Shown here piece by piece: positions 1 to 12,140 of a DNA stretch of 64,000 nt; within the stretch, counting starts at the first letter, position 1; every line of letters starts with the position of its first letter. The DNA lies in NCBI RefSeq assembly GCF_024679245.1, contig NC_090185.1, positions 30,816,670-30,880,669 of the forward strand, in the 5' to 3' direction. The translations under genes were made by a program, and so were the position numbers. Below the pieces are notes generated by a model. It was not told the DNA's origin. It saw nothing but the letters and a program-made list of their open reading frames with translations, and made no database searches. Source of the stretch: Pseudorasbora parva (lineage: Eukaryota > Chordata > Actinopteri > Cypriniformes > Gobionidae).

Positions 1-59
1 GTAATTATAATTCCTAAATGTAAATGTACTTAAAAATATATATATAAACCAAAATTGAT

Positions 60-215
60 ATACAAGTTTGCTTTTTTATTTAAATTAGTCAGTGTCATGT
101 ACTAATTGTAGTAATAACTATGAATTATGCATAATTACATGAAACTAATCCTTGCTTAAATAGTATTAAATATGTAGTTAGAATGCAACAAGGACACCAT
201 AACAGTGTAAAATTA
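60..215. repeat. Dispersed repeat fragment, related to 25500-25670
   Basis: The stretch with AATTATGCATAATTACA followed by ...GTAACAAGGACACC-like sequence recurs at about 25500-25670 in the same orientation. Both are decayed members of one AT-rich repeat family. Confidence 0.5.
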
Positions 216-1400
216 TACACACTCACCTAAAGGATTATTAGGAACACCATACTAATACTGTGTTTGACCCCCTTTCACCTTCAGAACTGCCAAGGTGCTG
301 AAAGTATTCTTTAGAAATGTTGGCCCATATTGATAGGATAGCATCTTGCAGTTGATGGAGATTTGTGGGATGCACATCCAGGGCACGAAGCTCCCGTTCC
401 ACCACATCCCAAAGATGCTCTATTGGGTTGAGATCTGGTGACTGTGGAGGCCATTTTAGTTCAGTGAACTCATTGTCATGTTCAAGAAACCAATTTGAAA
501 TGATTTGAGCTTTGTGACATGGTGCATTATCCTGCTGGAAGTAGCCATCAGAGGATGGGTAAATATTGGCCATAAAGGGATGGACATGGTCAGAAACAAT
601 GCTCAGGTAGGCTGTGGCATTTAAACGATGCCCAATTGGCACTAAGGGGCCTAAAGTGTCTCAAGAAAACATTCCCCACACCATTACACCACCACCACCA
701 GCCTGCACAGTGATAACAAGGCATGATGGATCCATGTTCTCATTCTGTTTAGAGCCAAATTCTGACTCTACCATCTGAATGTCTCAACAGAAATTGAGAC
801 TCATCAGACCAGGCAACATTTTTCCAGTCTTCAACTGTCCAATTTTGGTGAGCTTGTGCAAATTGTAGCCTTTTTCCTATTTCTAGTGGAGATGAGTGGT
901 ACCCGGTGGGGTCTTCTGCTGTTGTAGCTCATCCGCCTCAAGGTTGTGCGTGTTGTGGCTTCACAAATGCTTTGCTGCATACCTCGGTTGTAACGAGTGG
1001 TTATTTCAGTCAAAGTTGCTCTTCTATCAGCTTGGATCAGTTGGCCCATTCTCCTCTGACCTTTAGCATCAACAAGGCATTTTCACCCACAGGACTGCCG
1101 CATACTGGATTTTTTACCTTTTCACACCATTCTTTGTAAACCCTAGAAATGGTTGTGTGGGAAAATCCCAGTAACTAAGCAGACTGTGAAAAACTCAGTA
1201 CCAACAACCATGCCAAGCTCAAAATTGCTTAAATCCCCTTTCTTTCCCATTCTGACATCCAGTTTGGAGTTCAGGAGATTGTCTTAAACAGGACCACACC
1301 CCTACATGCATTGAAGCAACTGCCATGTGATTGGTTGATTAGATAATTGTATTAATGAGACATTGAACAGGTGTTCCTAACAATCCTTTAGGTGAGTGTA
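216..1400 (-). mobile_element. Tc1/mariner-like DNA transposon
   Basis: Inverted ends TCACCTAAAGGATTATTAGG (223-242) and the matching CCTAACAATCCTTTAGGTGA (1376-1395) flank the element, with TA next to both. It carries a broken transposase on the minus strand. Size (about 1.2 kb) and structure fit Tc1. Confidence 0.85.
238..1250 (-). pseudogene. Tc1-like transposase, frameshifted
   Basis: The start is ATG at 1250 (MGKKG-type). An N-terminal helix-turn-helix region is followed by a DDE catalytic region. The catalytic part, 642-238, is open and shows QDNAPCHKAQ (second Asp) and [12 protein letters not shown] (third acidic residue). Between them frame changes and a deletion near 1195-1200 break the gene. 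Such enzymes cut at TA and bind the inverted ends. Presumed inactive. Confidence 0.85.
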
Positions 1401-1843
1401 TATATACACTGTGTGTTTCCCCTATCAATATTCAATTAAACTATATAGTTTGGGGCAAGAAAAAAACATTCCTTTGGGAGTACCTTTAACTGAACTGTAA
1501 CTATTTGACGGGGTTTCTATCTTATCTGAAGACAAATGTTAGGAAGATAATTGTGCAGTTCTACATCCCACAAAGCTTTGTTTAAATGTTAATAAAACAC
1601 ATATCAAAAGGGCTCATTACTCTTCTCAATAATTCCTCAATTATTCAGGCCAGTGTTTGAAGACACATGAGCCTGGAGCTATGTGTTATTCACCTCTGTG
1701 TTTAACCACTGTTTAACTTGCACAAAGTTGTTTTAAAGTAGTTTGGTGAAGCATTTTCAATGCAGAGAGCATAAATGGCACGTTTCTGCGGCTCTAAATA
1801 AATTAATAATTCATCATTAAATGCATAAGGCTGTGTTTGTCCT
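921..1843. repeat. Tandem duplication, unit 1
   Basis: This covers the transposase 5' half, the right inverted end and about 440 bp of flank. It is repeated directly at 1844-2797 with scattered substitutions and small indels. Confidence 0.85.
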
Positions 1844-2797
1844 GTTATAGCCCATTCACCTCAAGGTTGTGGGTGTCGTGGCTTCACAAATGCTTTGCTG
1901 CATACCTCGGTTGTAACGAGTGGTTATTTCAGTCAAAGTTGCTATTCTGCCAGCTTGAATCAGTCGGCCCATTCTCCTCTGACCCCTAGCATCAACAAGG
2001 CATTTTCGCCCACAGGACTGCTGCATACTGGTTGTTTTCCCCTTTTCACACCATTCTTTGTAAACCCTAGATATGGTTGTGCGGGAAAATCCCGGTAACT
2101 GAGCAGATTGTGAAATACTCAGACCGACCCGTCTGGCACCAACAACCATGCCACACTCAAAATTGCTTAAATCGCCTTTCTTTCCCATTCTGACATTCAG
2201 TTTGGAGTTCAGGAGATTGTCTTGACCAGGACCACACCCCTACATGCATTGAAGCAACTGCCATGTGATTGGTTGATTAGATAATTGTATTAATGAGACA
2301 TTGAACAGGTGTTCCTAACAATCCTTTAGGTGAGTGTATATACACTGTGTGTTTCCCCTATCAACATTCAATAAAACTATATAGTTTGGGGCAAGAAAAA
2401 AACATTCCTTTGGGAGTGCCTTTAACTGAACTGTAACTATTTGATGGGGTTTCTATCTTATCTGAAGATAAATGTTAGGAAGATAATTGTGCAGTTCTAC
2501 ATCCCACAAAGCTTTGTTTAAATGTTAATAAAACACATATCAAAAGGGCTCATTACTCTTCTCAATAATTCCTCAATTATTCAGGCCAGTGTTTGAAGAC
2601 ACATGAGCCTGGAGCTATGTGTTATTCACCTCTGTGTTTAACCACTGTTTAACTTGCACAAAGTTGTTTTAAAGTAGTTTGGTGAAGCATTTTCAATGCA
2701 GAGAGCATAAATGGCACGTTTCTGCGGCTCTAAATAAATTATCGCTCTAAATAAATTAATAATTAATCATTAAATGCATAAGGCTGTGTTTGTCCTG
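1844..2797. repeat. Tandem duplication, unit 2
   Basis: A direct copy of 921-1843. It differs by point changes; it keeps a stretch near 2119-2135 lost from unit 1, and it has an extra 18-bp partial repeat near 2735. Confidence 0.85.
1856..2188 (-). pseudogene. Tc1-like transposase N-terminal fragment (duplicated)
   Basis: 110 residues with the paired-like helix-turn-helix region (FECGMVVGARRVGLSISQSA, then GFSRTTISRVYKEW). The fragment is truncated by the duplication boundary before the catalytic domain, so it cannot be a working transposase. It is in better frame than the copy at 1250. Confidence 0.8.
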
Positions 2798-3014
2798 CAT
2801 GCTATATTAGAGAGATAAACCTATGTAGTGGGAAAACAGCAGACAGTTTAATGGCTGGCAGGCCTGAAAAGTGCAAAGAAACTGAAGGACTGTAATAGAG
2901 GTCAGGTGACCCGTGTCGCAATTGAGCAATACATACATGCAACACAATGTCCCCTCGTGGACCCATTCGGAGATGGAAAAGCACAAGTCCAGCAAACAAG
3001 GGTATGAAATTGAA

Positions 3015-3015
<1 letters not shown>

Positions 3016-3046
<31 letters not shown>
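3016..3046. repeat. (AT)n microsatellite
   Basis: About 15 uninterrupted AT units. Confidence 0.95.
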
Positions 3047-3049
<3 letters not shown>

Positions 3050-3050
<1 letters not shown>

Positions 3051-4200
3051 GCCAAAAAGGCCACTGTTTGGATTTAAAAAGGCAATAAATTACCATGACA
3101 ATTTCATTTCAAATGAGCGGTAATTAAAAAAAAAAATGTCATGCTTATTTACTAAAAATGTCTACACTTTTGTCTAAATTTGAATGAGAGCTCTGTGTAA
3201 CATGCAGTTGCTGTAACTCTTGTGCTCTGGGCGAAGGAGGACTGATTAACTAATATTGTTTCTGGAAGCTGTGCATAGCAGTTAGATATTAGCTCATGCG
3301 ATTACAAGCACAATGTATGAGTGCTGTCAGAAGATAAAGACAAAGGGAAATGATTCTGAGGGGTGGAGGGATGCTGAGCTCCAGATACTCCACAAGTGCG
3401 TCAGCGCTAATAAGCTGAAGAGCCAACAGCTGAAAAATATCAGCCAATAGGATATCCGGAGAGCATCTGCGTCACAATCACAACCTAATGACACTATGTA
3501 GATGACTAAACCTTGAATCAAGTGTGAACATAGAGCAACACATAGGCTTGTTACTTGTCACATCGCATGTGTGTTTGGTTGGCAATGTTGGGAAACGTAG
3601 TTTGCGCACCGGAGAGATGGCTTGCTCTAACCAACAGAGCTTAAAAAAAAAAAAAAAAAAAAAATCCTTATTTCTGGTGCCATACGCTATTATTTTTTAG
3701 CTAATGTTTTAGCAACATAGCATTGGTTTGGCTCCATTTTGGTGCATATAACACCATCCAATCAAACTATTCTCAAATGAATGTATCTTGCTTTACAGAG
3801 ATGTTTAAATGGAAACAAACAGAAAGGCTTTTGCCATATGCATTGGCATGCAAAATGTGACTCTTTTACCACGCACGGGGCACACAAGAGCGCAGCGCTC
3901 TTCTTAATTAGATGTGAAGTGTGAATTCAGCTAAAGTGACTCTGGAAGAACATAATTGACAAAAAATGGCTATTGTTTGGCAGGAAAGGGTGGTTGGGGG
4001 TTTGGAAAGCATAAAGGTACTGATGCATCCAACAATGCCTCAAAAATCAGAGTGGGTTACAGAAGCGGCACAAAAAAAATGCTCTTCAAAATTTAAAACG
4101 TCTAATGTAGAATCACACATGGTGATAGCCCTCCTCAGCAACACAACAATAAAGAGGTACTCAACTTCAAGATAAAGAGGGCCAAATTCAATTCATATAT
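3050..4200. other. Intergenic, no gene seen
   Basis: Mostly unique AT-rich sequence with a poly(A) run at 3641-3663. The segment 3548-3617 is one arm of a long-range perfect inverted duplication (see findings). Confidence 0.5.
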
Positions 4201-4218
4201 ATATTCGATTTAGCATAT

Positions 4219-4219
4219 A

Positions 4220-4260
<41 letters not shown>
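4219..4260. repeat. (TTA)n microsatellite
   Basis: About 14 ATT/TTA units, directly abutting the truncated start of a TTAA-family element. Confidence 0.9.
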
Positions 4261-4261
<1 letters not shown>

Positions 4262-4263
<2 letters not shown>

Positions 4264-4645
4264 GCTTTTACACTGTTAAAGACTTGGATTCCCATGCTAA
4301 AAAGTGATTTAGCGCAAGTGTTTTTGTTTGTTCCCTGCATTTCGGCGATGATTGTTTTATAAACAAGGCCCAGTTCAACTCTGGATTTGCAGATCGTCTA
4401 ATGCTGAAAGACGGAACGGCCCCAGCAATTAAGATTCACGGTAATGCGTTGGAACTGCAGGCAGTTAAGTGAGTAAAACGTGTCCTGCCACTCAGCCTTG
4501 TTACAGTGCATCTGTCTTTTATAAATATGACAACTAAAGTATTTTATAGTTATATGAATAGCTAAACACTTTTCAGAGATATCCAATACTACTCTATATG
4601 TACTCAAGACTGTCATGAGACAGAAACTGTGTGTGATACCACGCC
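4262..4645 (+). mobile_element. Truncated relative of the TTAA-flanked family
   Basis: The left part (ACACTGTTAAAGACTTGGAT) and right part (AATACTACTCTATATGTACT) match the elements at 20784 and 42488, but the terminal C/G tracts are gone and the middle is different. Confidence 0.65.
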
Positions 4646-4919
4646 TTTAAAAACGGGGTGTAGGGAGCTCTGGGTAGATGTAGTAACTTTGTTTTCTGGC
4701 AGTTGCACTCATCTTTTGAATGGACAGAAGCACTGATCCTCATCCATCTCCTAAATCTCTCACGGCTGGCTCCTAGAGCCACACCCCGGTACACTGCTTC
4801 AGCTGGCGGGCTAAACGGTGTGAGGGGGTGACGTCTACACTGCATCACTGGGTAAATTAACTCCCATGATGGAGTCACTGGCCAACTACCAACTATGGTT
4901 TGAAAAAGCAGGGAAAGCA

Positions 4920-5715
4920 GATCTCTTTAGCTTTGGCAGACCATCTGCTTAGTAGAGGGAAACTCTGATGTAAAACCAACAGCCCGAAGACCTCACTGTC
5001 ACCACTGAACCCCGGTTTAAAGGTTGGGGTCAGATCTGCGCACACTGCGTTCCCCTTGAAAGCTCCTCTGTGCAGACAAGAAGGAAATACTCACGTCACA
5101 CCAAACTCCATGAATTTTTCTTCTGCTTTTTGGAGCAGGGAAAACTTCTTCAAGTCCTCCGTGATGCAGTCATCATCACTCTGTACAAGAACAAAGGGGG
5201 GAAGTCAGACTGTTCCAGCTATCGTGGCATAACATTTCTGCCCGTCGCTGGCAAAATCCTCGCAAGGGTACTGCTGAATGAATTGGTACCTGTGATAGCA
5301 AAAGATCACATTCCAGAGACACAATGTAGCTTCAGAGCCAACCGGGGAACCACTGACATGGTGTTTGTCCTGATGCAGATTCAAGAGAAATGCCGGGAAC
5401 AAAACAAAGCACTGTACGTCACCTTCTTTGAGAAAAGCATTCGATACTGTGAGCAGGCAGGGATTTTGGAAAATTCTGAAAAGGCTAGGCTGCCCTCTGA
5501 AATTCCTCACCATGATCATCCAGCTTCACGAAGACCAGCTTGGACAAGTCAGACATAACACTCAGACAACATAGCACTCAGACAGACAACTCTCGCAAGC
5601 CCTTCCCTATTTCAAATGGTGTGAAACAGGGCTGTGTTCTTGCCCTGACACGGTTCACCATTTTTATCAGCATGATGCTCCAGCAAACCTCAGACGGCCT
5701 CGACGATACTGATGG
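4920..5715 (+). pseudogene. Non-LTR retrotransposon reverse transcriptase fragment
   Basis: Reading 5170-5420 gives VIITLYKNKGGKSDCSSYRG, then PVAGKILARVLLNEL, and CSFRANRGTTDMVFVLMQIQ, the typical fingers region of LINE reverse transcriptases. A one-base insertion near 5433 breaks the frame where LINEs read an F-D-x-x-K-A-F-D-like motif. NGVKQGCVLA (5613 onward) is the next conserved block. The sequence stops before the catalytic YxDD box, where a minisatellite begins. Clade not assigned. Confidence 0.8.
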
Positions 5716-5754
5716 CCTTTAAATTCATATTAAATCTGCTCTTGATTGAGCTCT

Positions 5755-6648
5755 GGAATCTCCCTTACTGGAAGAGACTCGGGAATTTCTCTCACTGGAA
5801 CAGACTCAGGAATTTCTCTCACTGGAACAGACTCAGGAATTTCTCTCACTGGAACAGACTCAGAAATTTCTCTCACTGGAACAGACTCAGAAATTTCTAT
5901 CACTAGAACAGACTCAGGAATTTCTATCACTAGAACAGACTCAGGAATTTCTCTCACTAGAACAGACTCAGGAATTTCTATCACTAGAACAGACTCAGGA
6001 ATTTCTATCACTAGAACACACTCAGGAATTTCTCTCACTGGAACAGACTCAGGAATTTCTCTCACTAGAACAGACTCAGGAATTTCTCTCACTAGAACAG
6101 ACTCAGGAATTTCTCTCACTAGAACAGACTCAGGAATTTCTCTCACTGGAACAGACTCAGGAATGTCTATCACTAAAACAGACTCAGAAATTTCTCTCAC
6201 TTGAACAGACTCAGGAATTTCTCTCACTGGAACAGACTCAGAAATTTCTGTCACTAGAACAGACTCAGAAATTTCTATCACTAGAACAGACTCAGGAATT
6301 TCTATCACTAGGACAGACTCAGGAATTTCTATCACTAGAACAGACTCAGGATTTTTTCTCACTGGAACAGACTCAGGAATTTCTATCACTAGAACAGACT
6401 CAGGAATTTATATCACTAGAACAGACTCAGGAATTTCTCTCACTGGGACAGACTCAGGAATTTATATCACTAGAACAGACTCAGGAATTTATATCACTAG
6501 AACAGACTCAGGAATTTCTCTCACTGGGACAGACTCAGGAATTTATATCACTAGAACAGACTCAGGAATGTCTTTCATTGGAACCGACTCAGGAATTTCA
6601 CACAGGGGAACCGACTTGAGAATTTCTCTCACTTGAACAGACTTAGGC
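5755..6648. repeat. 27-bp minisatellite, about 33 units
   Basis: Tandem unit GGAATTTCTCTCACTAGAAC + AGACTCA. Because 27 is divisible by 3, open frames run on both strands (nine-residue repeats, for example GISLTGTDS or EIPESVPVR). There is no start context, splice structure or homology, so it is treated as non-coding. Confidence 0.95.
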
Positions 6649-7500
6649 CTAGTTCAGACTGCACGATGTTCAAACTTGTCGGGTCACTGCTCTTTTTACA
6701 TTGCATGACTGGGGTGATTGGTAGCATTCTGTCCCTGCTGTGTTCACACTGCACGATAGATTGGCGACAGAGGGGTTCACACTGCGTGACTGTACAAGAG
6801 GAAGAATCACCAACAACTCTCTCTCTCCGGTGCGCAAACTACGTTTCCCAACATTGCCAACCAAACACACATGCGATGTGACAAGTAACAATATGCGCGA
6901 GCAATAAGTTCTCAAGCGAGATTTGGAATTGTTATTAAAAATAATGAACTGCACAAAGTTTGCTCCAAATTGTCTGTGTGCTGATATGTGGAGAAAATGA
7001 AAAAAATATATTGCGGTGGAAATTGTGGGAGAGACAAAGGGAGCAAGGATTGTGTTCTGCAAAGAGAGTTTGAGCTAGATAAATAATTTTGCAATGTGCT
7101 GCTGCTGCGGCTGAACGTGCAAATGTTTGGGCTTTGTTTCAGTTTGATAGAATTGTAAATATATGTATTAAAATACTGATGTTCTGTCTATAACTCCTCC
7201 CTGAACTTCCCACTGCCCTGTATATTGCCCTCTCATTGGCTGTCAGTCATCTCTGATGTCCTTTTTAGCCAGAACTCATTTCACACAGCAGGAGTTTGAA
7301 TCCCCGACAGGTCCAGATATTTATCATGCCAAATGTCTCGCGGGCATCTGCGACTCGTCTGTGATTCTCCCTGAATGTTTCCTTGATCATTCACACTGCA
7401 TGCACGAGCACCGATTTGCCTATGATCTCGGGCATTTTTCGACGATTTTGCAAAACCTGTCAGCCAGTCGAAATCGGGGCTAAAATTGGGCAATGGATCG
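6649..7500. mobile_element. Probable non-autonomous DNA transposon remnant
   Basis: It begins with TAGTTCAGACTGCACGAT and holds several internal copies of TTCACACTGCA-like motifs in both orientations, as in fish MITEs. A clean right end was not found. The region at 27270-27530 is a possible relative in the opposite orientation. Confidence 0.4.
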
Positions 7501-7615
7501 AGGATCCACAAGTGACCAGAACCTACTTAACAAGGTCCAAAAAGGTCCCTCGAGGACCATCGATGGGCAGGTATGCATTCATCTGCTTATTAAGCCTGGT
7601 GTTATTGACTTGAAT

Positions 7616-7984
7616 TAGGGGTGTAACGATATATATTGTTAATCGATATATTGCTATATAAAATGTCGATATATGTGTCATTGATGTAAACGATATGATT
7701 CGCTATGTACGAGTTGTTTTATCCAAAGCATTATATATTATGCATGAGTAAGAAAAAAATACTGATTACAAAGTTTCAGTGACATTACTACATTAAATGT
7801 CTAAATATAATCTTCAATTTAATGTATAATAATGCAATCAGGGAATATTTGTGGGTCCTGATAATACTACACTAATAATAATATTATTTTAATAAATATT
7901 AAAAAAGCCTTTATTTTGGCTTATAGTATTGTGATACATATCGTATCGTGAGTTCAGTGACACAAGTGTATTGTTACACCGCTA
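7616..7984. mobile_element. hAT-type MITE, 369 bp
   Basis: The ends TAGGGGTGTAAC and GTTACACCGCTA are inverted, the interior is rich in ATCGATAT-like steps, and the flanks ACTTGAAT/CCTTAAAT match at 6 of 8 positions (a decayed 8-bp target duplication). Confidence 0.75.
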
Positions 7985-8669
7985 CCTTAAATTGAGTCAG
8001 ACACGCCAGTTGTAGAAAATCCCTTGTGTGGTCCTCGAGGGTTCTTCCTTCCGCTTCAGTCTTTGATTTTGTCCCGTATTCTGTCACGGTTTGGGTGGAT
8101 GTAACGATGCACACAATGATGTAATTTTTTTTAATTATGTTTTATTGACGTAGTTCGGGAGGAACAAGGCAAATAAGCTACTCAAGTGTCACCAGCTGAC
8201 AATAATCGGTAATACTAATCAACAAATACTCTTGTGTTAACAGCTGTCTACAATCAGTAATCAACATATCTACCCTATCAGCTTGAAGGCAAGCCAAATA
8301 TAATCACAGTCAAACTCACCTAAGGATTCTCTACAGTCTTCAGAATCTCTCCACTCACCAGGTTACTTCCTATTCCTGGGGGATACTCTGCATTCGGGCC
8401 AATTACCAAGCTCAGAGCCCTCACCCCGGACAGCACGCCAGATATGTTTACCGACTTAAATTATCTGACTTATTTGTAATTGTGAACTTTCTTTTAATTG
8501 TAAATTCAAACAAGGACACACACAGGAGACAAACTTGGAAACACAGATTAGAACAACTTCAATGTAGATGTTAAACAAAACAGAACAAGGAACAGACTGA
8601 AACTAAGGGCTTAAGTACAAAGGAGCTAACGAATTAATTAATAAGGCACAGGTGAATGGGATGATTCAC
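7985..8669. other. Intergenic, no gene seen
   Basis: No open frame or recognisable element. The segment around 8520-8650 resembles the segment around 23480-23660 in style, but I could not align them. Confidence 0.4.
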
Positions 8670-8938
8670 TGGGCCTCATTCATGAAAGAAAAAAACGCAT
8701 GCCAGAAAACTGCGTACGGCCGTTTCCACGCAAAACTTGCCATTTATCAATATGGACGTGAGCGGTGACTTAAACACAACATATCAATTCTAGCATGGTT
8801 AACTTGACATTTCAGCTATTCATCATCAAACTAAAATGCAGTCAACCAAACATAAAAGTTAAAAGTATTTTAATATAGCCTATTTAATAAAGCCTACATT
8901 TAATTAAAGTAATTGTTTGCAATTATGAGGTTAACAAG

Positions 8939-10633
8939 TAGCCTGACAAGCCAGACCCACATCAAGATATTTGGTCTGGAAACTCACCGTATACAGGGCT
9001 CAATCCGAGGGGCGGGATAAACGGTTGTCTTTCAAACTCCCTCTGCACGCGATAGGATAGCGATACAACCAACCAGAGCAACGAAGGTGAAGCGGAGCTC
9101 GTTGATAGATTAAACATTCGCCGTATCCGGTCTGCAAAACTCAGAACACATCTTCCCTTCTTAAGAATGACTTAGAGAAAAAAGCTTAACTCCAAGTCTT
9201 CCAGAGTCGCGGTCAAAGCTGATTCAAATGACCACCGTTAGCAGGGTTGCCAACTCTCACGCATCTGGCGTGAGACTCACGCTTTCAGGCTCTGTGTCAC
9301 GCTCTCACTCCGCCCAACTCAATCTCACGCCAAATTGCCAAACCTGCTTTTGATATTAAACAAAGCTATAAGCTTTAATTTTTTTCAATGTGTCTTAATG
9401 AAATTCAAACAATAAATAGCGTTTTGGCGCTAATGTGGCATAATGTTAAAGCCAGAGGCGTTGAAAAGCGGAGTTGCATGCTCTAGTCTCCCTGCGGCGC
9501 GCGCTGGTCACGTGGCCCATGAGCGCTCAATACTTCTAGCGCTGTGCCAATGAATTTAAATGGCTTAAGCGGATACTCAACAGTTCCACTATATAGATGT
9601 TTGCTGCAAGTTTTGGTAAACAGTACAGCATAGTGTGAGTGTGTATTGATTATTAAGTCAGCCATATTTACAGGATCGTTTTATTATTGAGAGTGATAGA
9701 GATGCAACATTGTTAACATTAATGTTATTCTTGTATTTAGCCCTCAGGTATTCCTTACTAATTGGTCACACTCATACTCATTAAATTATATTTATTGAAT
9801 ATTTTGAGGAGATCTTTTGGTACTAAATACTATTGTGCAACAATTATTGTCAATAAATGACCACTTAAAATATTTTTCTTCTAATATTTGTATATATTTC
9901 TTCTAATATTTATATTACAATTAGTGTAGTAATTAATGTTAAAATAGAGAATTCCAATTCAAAGAGGCAAATTAGAGTCATTTTGTGGCAAAAAAATATT
10001 AATGTTTATTTGTAATGCCATTAGGTGCCTTATGGCTCTTTAATAAATATACATGTATCTAATCTAGTTGCTCAAAAATATATTGCAGTCTTTGCATTCT
10101 AATAAATATTTAGATATGATGATCAAACACTAGATTTCTTTAAATGTGAAATTTCAAAACTTGAATAACTTGCATCCTAATATTTTTAATGAATAATGAT
10201 ACTTATATAAGCACTCACAAGTGAATATTAGGGAATGGCCCATATAATTTGACCCAAGAAATGTTTAAACTAGTGCTAAAACAAACATATTTTTTCTTAT
10301 TATGTACAGTATATATACTAGATATAAACTGATACTGAATCAAGATATCCCACCCCCCCCCCCCCCCCCCCCCCCGGCCCCAAAAAAATCTCACTCCAAC
10401 CTGAACTTAAAAGTTGGCAACCCTGCGTTAGCCAGCTTCTGTGTTTACTAGTAGCTGGCAACCGCAACTCTGCTGTCATTATGTTAAGCCCCGCCCACCG
10501 ACTGTATACACAATGTGATAGGCCTGGCAAGAGTTTAGCGTTTACAGCTCAGAAGGGTATTGAGAGTTGCTAGACGACACTCGCGGCAGATTAGATTTGC
10601 TGCCGCTAGGGTGCGTCTAGATTTCTAGGCTAG
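8939..10633 (-). mobile_element. hAT-type element carrying a helicase-like exon (copy 1)
   Basis: The target duplication TTAACAAG is perfect on both sides (8931-8938 and 10634-10641), with ends TAGCCTG and CTAGGCTAG. It is the same family as 56647-57180, in the opposite orientation, and is split by the element at 9243-10424. On the minus strand the partial exon MTAELRLPATSKH and later LTATLEDLELSF are legible but damaged, including a deletion. Confidence 0.8.
9243..10424. mobile_element. hAT-type element (innermost of the nest)
   Basis: Perfect 12-bp inverted ends AGGGTTGCCAAC and GTTGGCAACCCT; flanks CCGTTAGC and GCGTTAGC are an 8-bp duplication with one mismatch. Contains a poly(C) run at 10351-10375. 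A relative in inverted orientation lies at about 46130-46830. Confidence 0.85.
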
Positions 10634-10897
10634 TTAACAAGTGTTTTTGGAGTAAGATCAATTTCTCTTACACGAGTTTACTTACTCTTCATGGCCGGGT
10701 TACGTTTCTCCATGTCGTAAACTCTAAAGCTAAGCTTCTAAACCGTGAATTATTTATTTTTTATTTTTTTACGATTCATACAACAATATGGGATTGGCAA
10801 ACGAATGTTTGCTAAATCACAACTGAATTCAGTCATAAGATGATTTCTGCACTTGGGTCTGCACTAGTTTCTTTGTTAGATTGATAAATGAGGCCCA

Positions 10898-12030
10898 ATG
10901 AGACACACGGGAAACCTGGGTTAAAGCTCCATCTCACCGTGTAACGTGCAGGAATATCTAAATTGGCAATGCCTAAACTTTCATAACGATGCAGCACTGG
11001 CCCGTTAGCAGTCACGAGCATAGTTCACGTTCGTGTTCTCGCAACATTGCATTCTTAGAATTCATAAAAATGTTACCAGCCAACTGGCAATTTACACTGT
11101 AGCAACTGAGACATATCAGACACAATTATTTGTCCAATTTAATAATCTTTCATGGGTCTATGGACCCATCCCCCAAAAGACCCATAAGAGCAAGAAGAGG
11201 CCTCTGGTTACAGGACATGTGGGAACTGATAAGGTTTATGACCAGAAAGAATTTGCAGAGAGCTGTGACTAATTATTTTTATTTTTTACAAATAACCATT
11301 CTAAACCTATATAGCCTATATATAAACCACTTGAGAAAATTATAAATATATATTTATCTCATGTTTTTTTTCTTTTATAGGGTTTGGCCTATGTAGAAAT
11401 TCAATCTTTGTTGGATTTATGTTTCAGACTTGCATACTATATTTAATGAAAATCATGTGTATGGCATGTTAGTTGTCTACGAAGTTGTAATTTAAAGATC
11501 TGAATGATACCTGTTTTCCGGAGCTAAACTGAACTGACAATCCTTGGATTAGTCATGTCACTTATTTTTGATAAAGAAGTAACATTTTTTCTCAGTAAGA
11601 ATGATACCGATTAAGTGCAAAATTAAAAGCAGACAGCCTTTAGCTTTTTTCATGTTATAATTAGCCCTTTAGAGTCTCAATTTCAAGCAACTTTTAAGAC
11701 TAACTCAAATTAGCACATTCATAACTTGGCATAATGATGGAAGCCACAAAATAAAGCCTGGTGGGCCGGGTGCGCCTGTGGGGCACTAAAGTATAATACA
11801 TTTTTTTATTTGGCTTTAAATCAAATACAGTACTTCAAAACTCTGTGAGTAACTGATAGGTGAAAATAATTGCATTATTGCTGTGCTGAATCATTTCATG
11901 TTTTAAAAAAAAAAATCTGAAAAGAAAACTAATTGCTTGTTTCCAAAATGGAGCAATTCTGACCTCTGTGTCACGGCACATTTGCGGACACATCTCTGCT
12001 GATGACAGCCCTCTGTCTTTACATCCTCAA
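10898..12030. other. Intergenic, no gene seen
   Basis: AT-rich sequence with short spurious frames only; no element ends recognised. Confidence 0.5.
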
Positions 12031-12037
12031 GTCAATT

Positions 12038-12140
<103 letters not shown>

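Larger units (their letters stand above)
8670..10897. mobile_element. Outer DNA element of a three-level nest
   Basis: The inverted ends TGGGCCTCATTCAT and ATAAATGAGGCCCA bound it. Flanks ATGATTCAC/ATGAGACAC are a possible decayed duplication. Without its inserts it would be about 0.5 kb. Confidence 0.7.

Noticed and set aside
5730..6389. Open frames on both strands in the 27-bp repeat, 152-219 codons
   Set aside because: Unit length is a multiple of three without stops; low-complexity peptide, no homology.
7543..8039. 12-bp inverted CCCTCGAGGACC/GGTCCTCGAGGG pair around the MITE at 7616
   Set aside because: Short and itself nearly palindromic; flanking sequence does not pair, so chance or an older element border cannot be separated.
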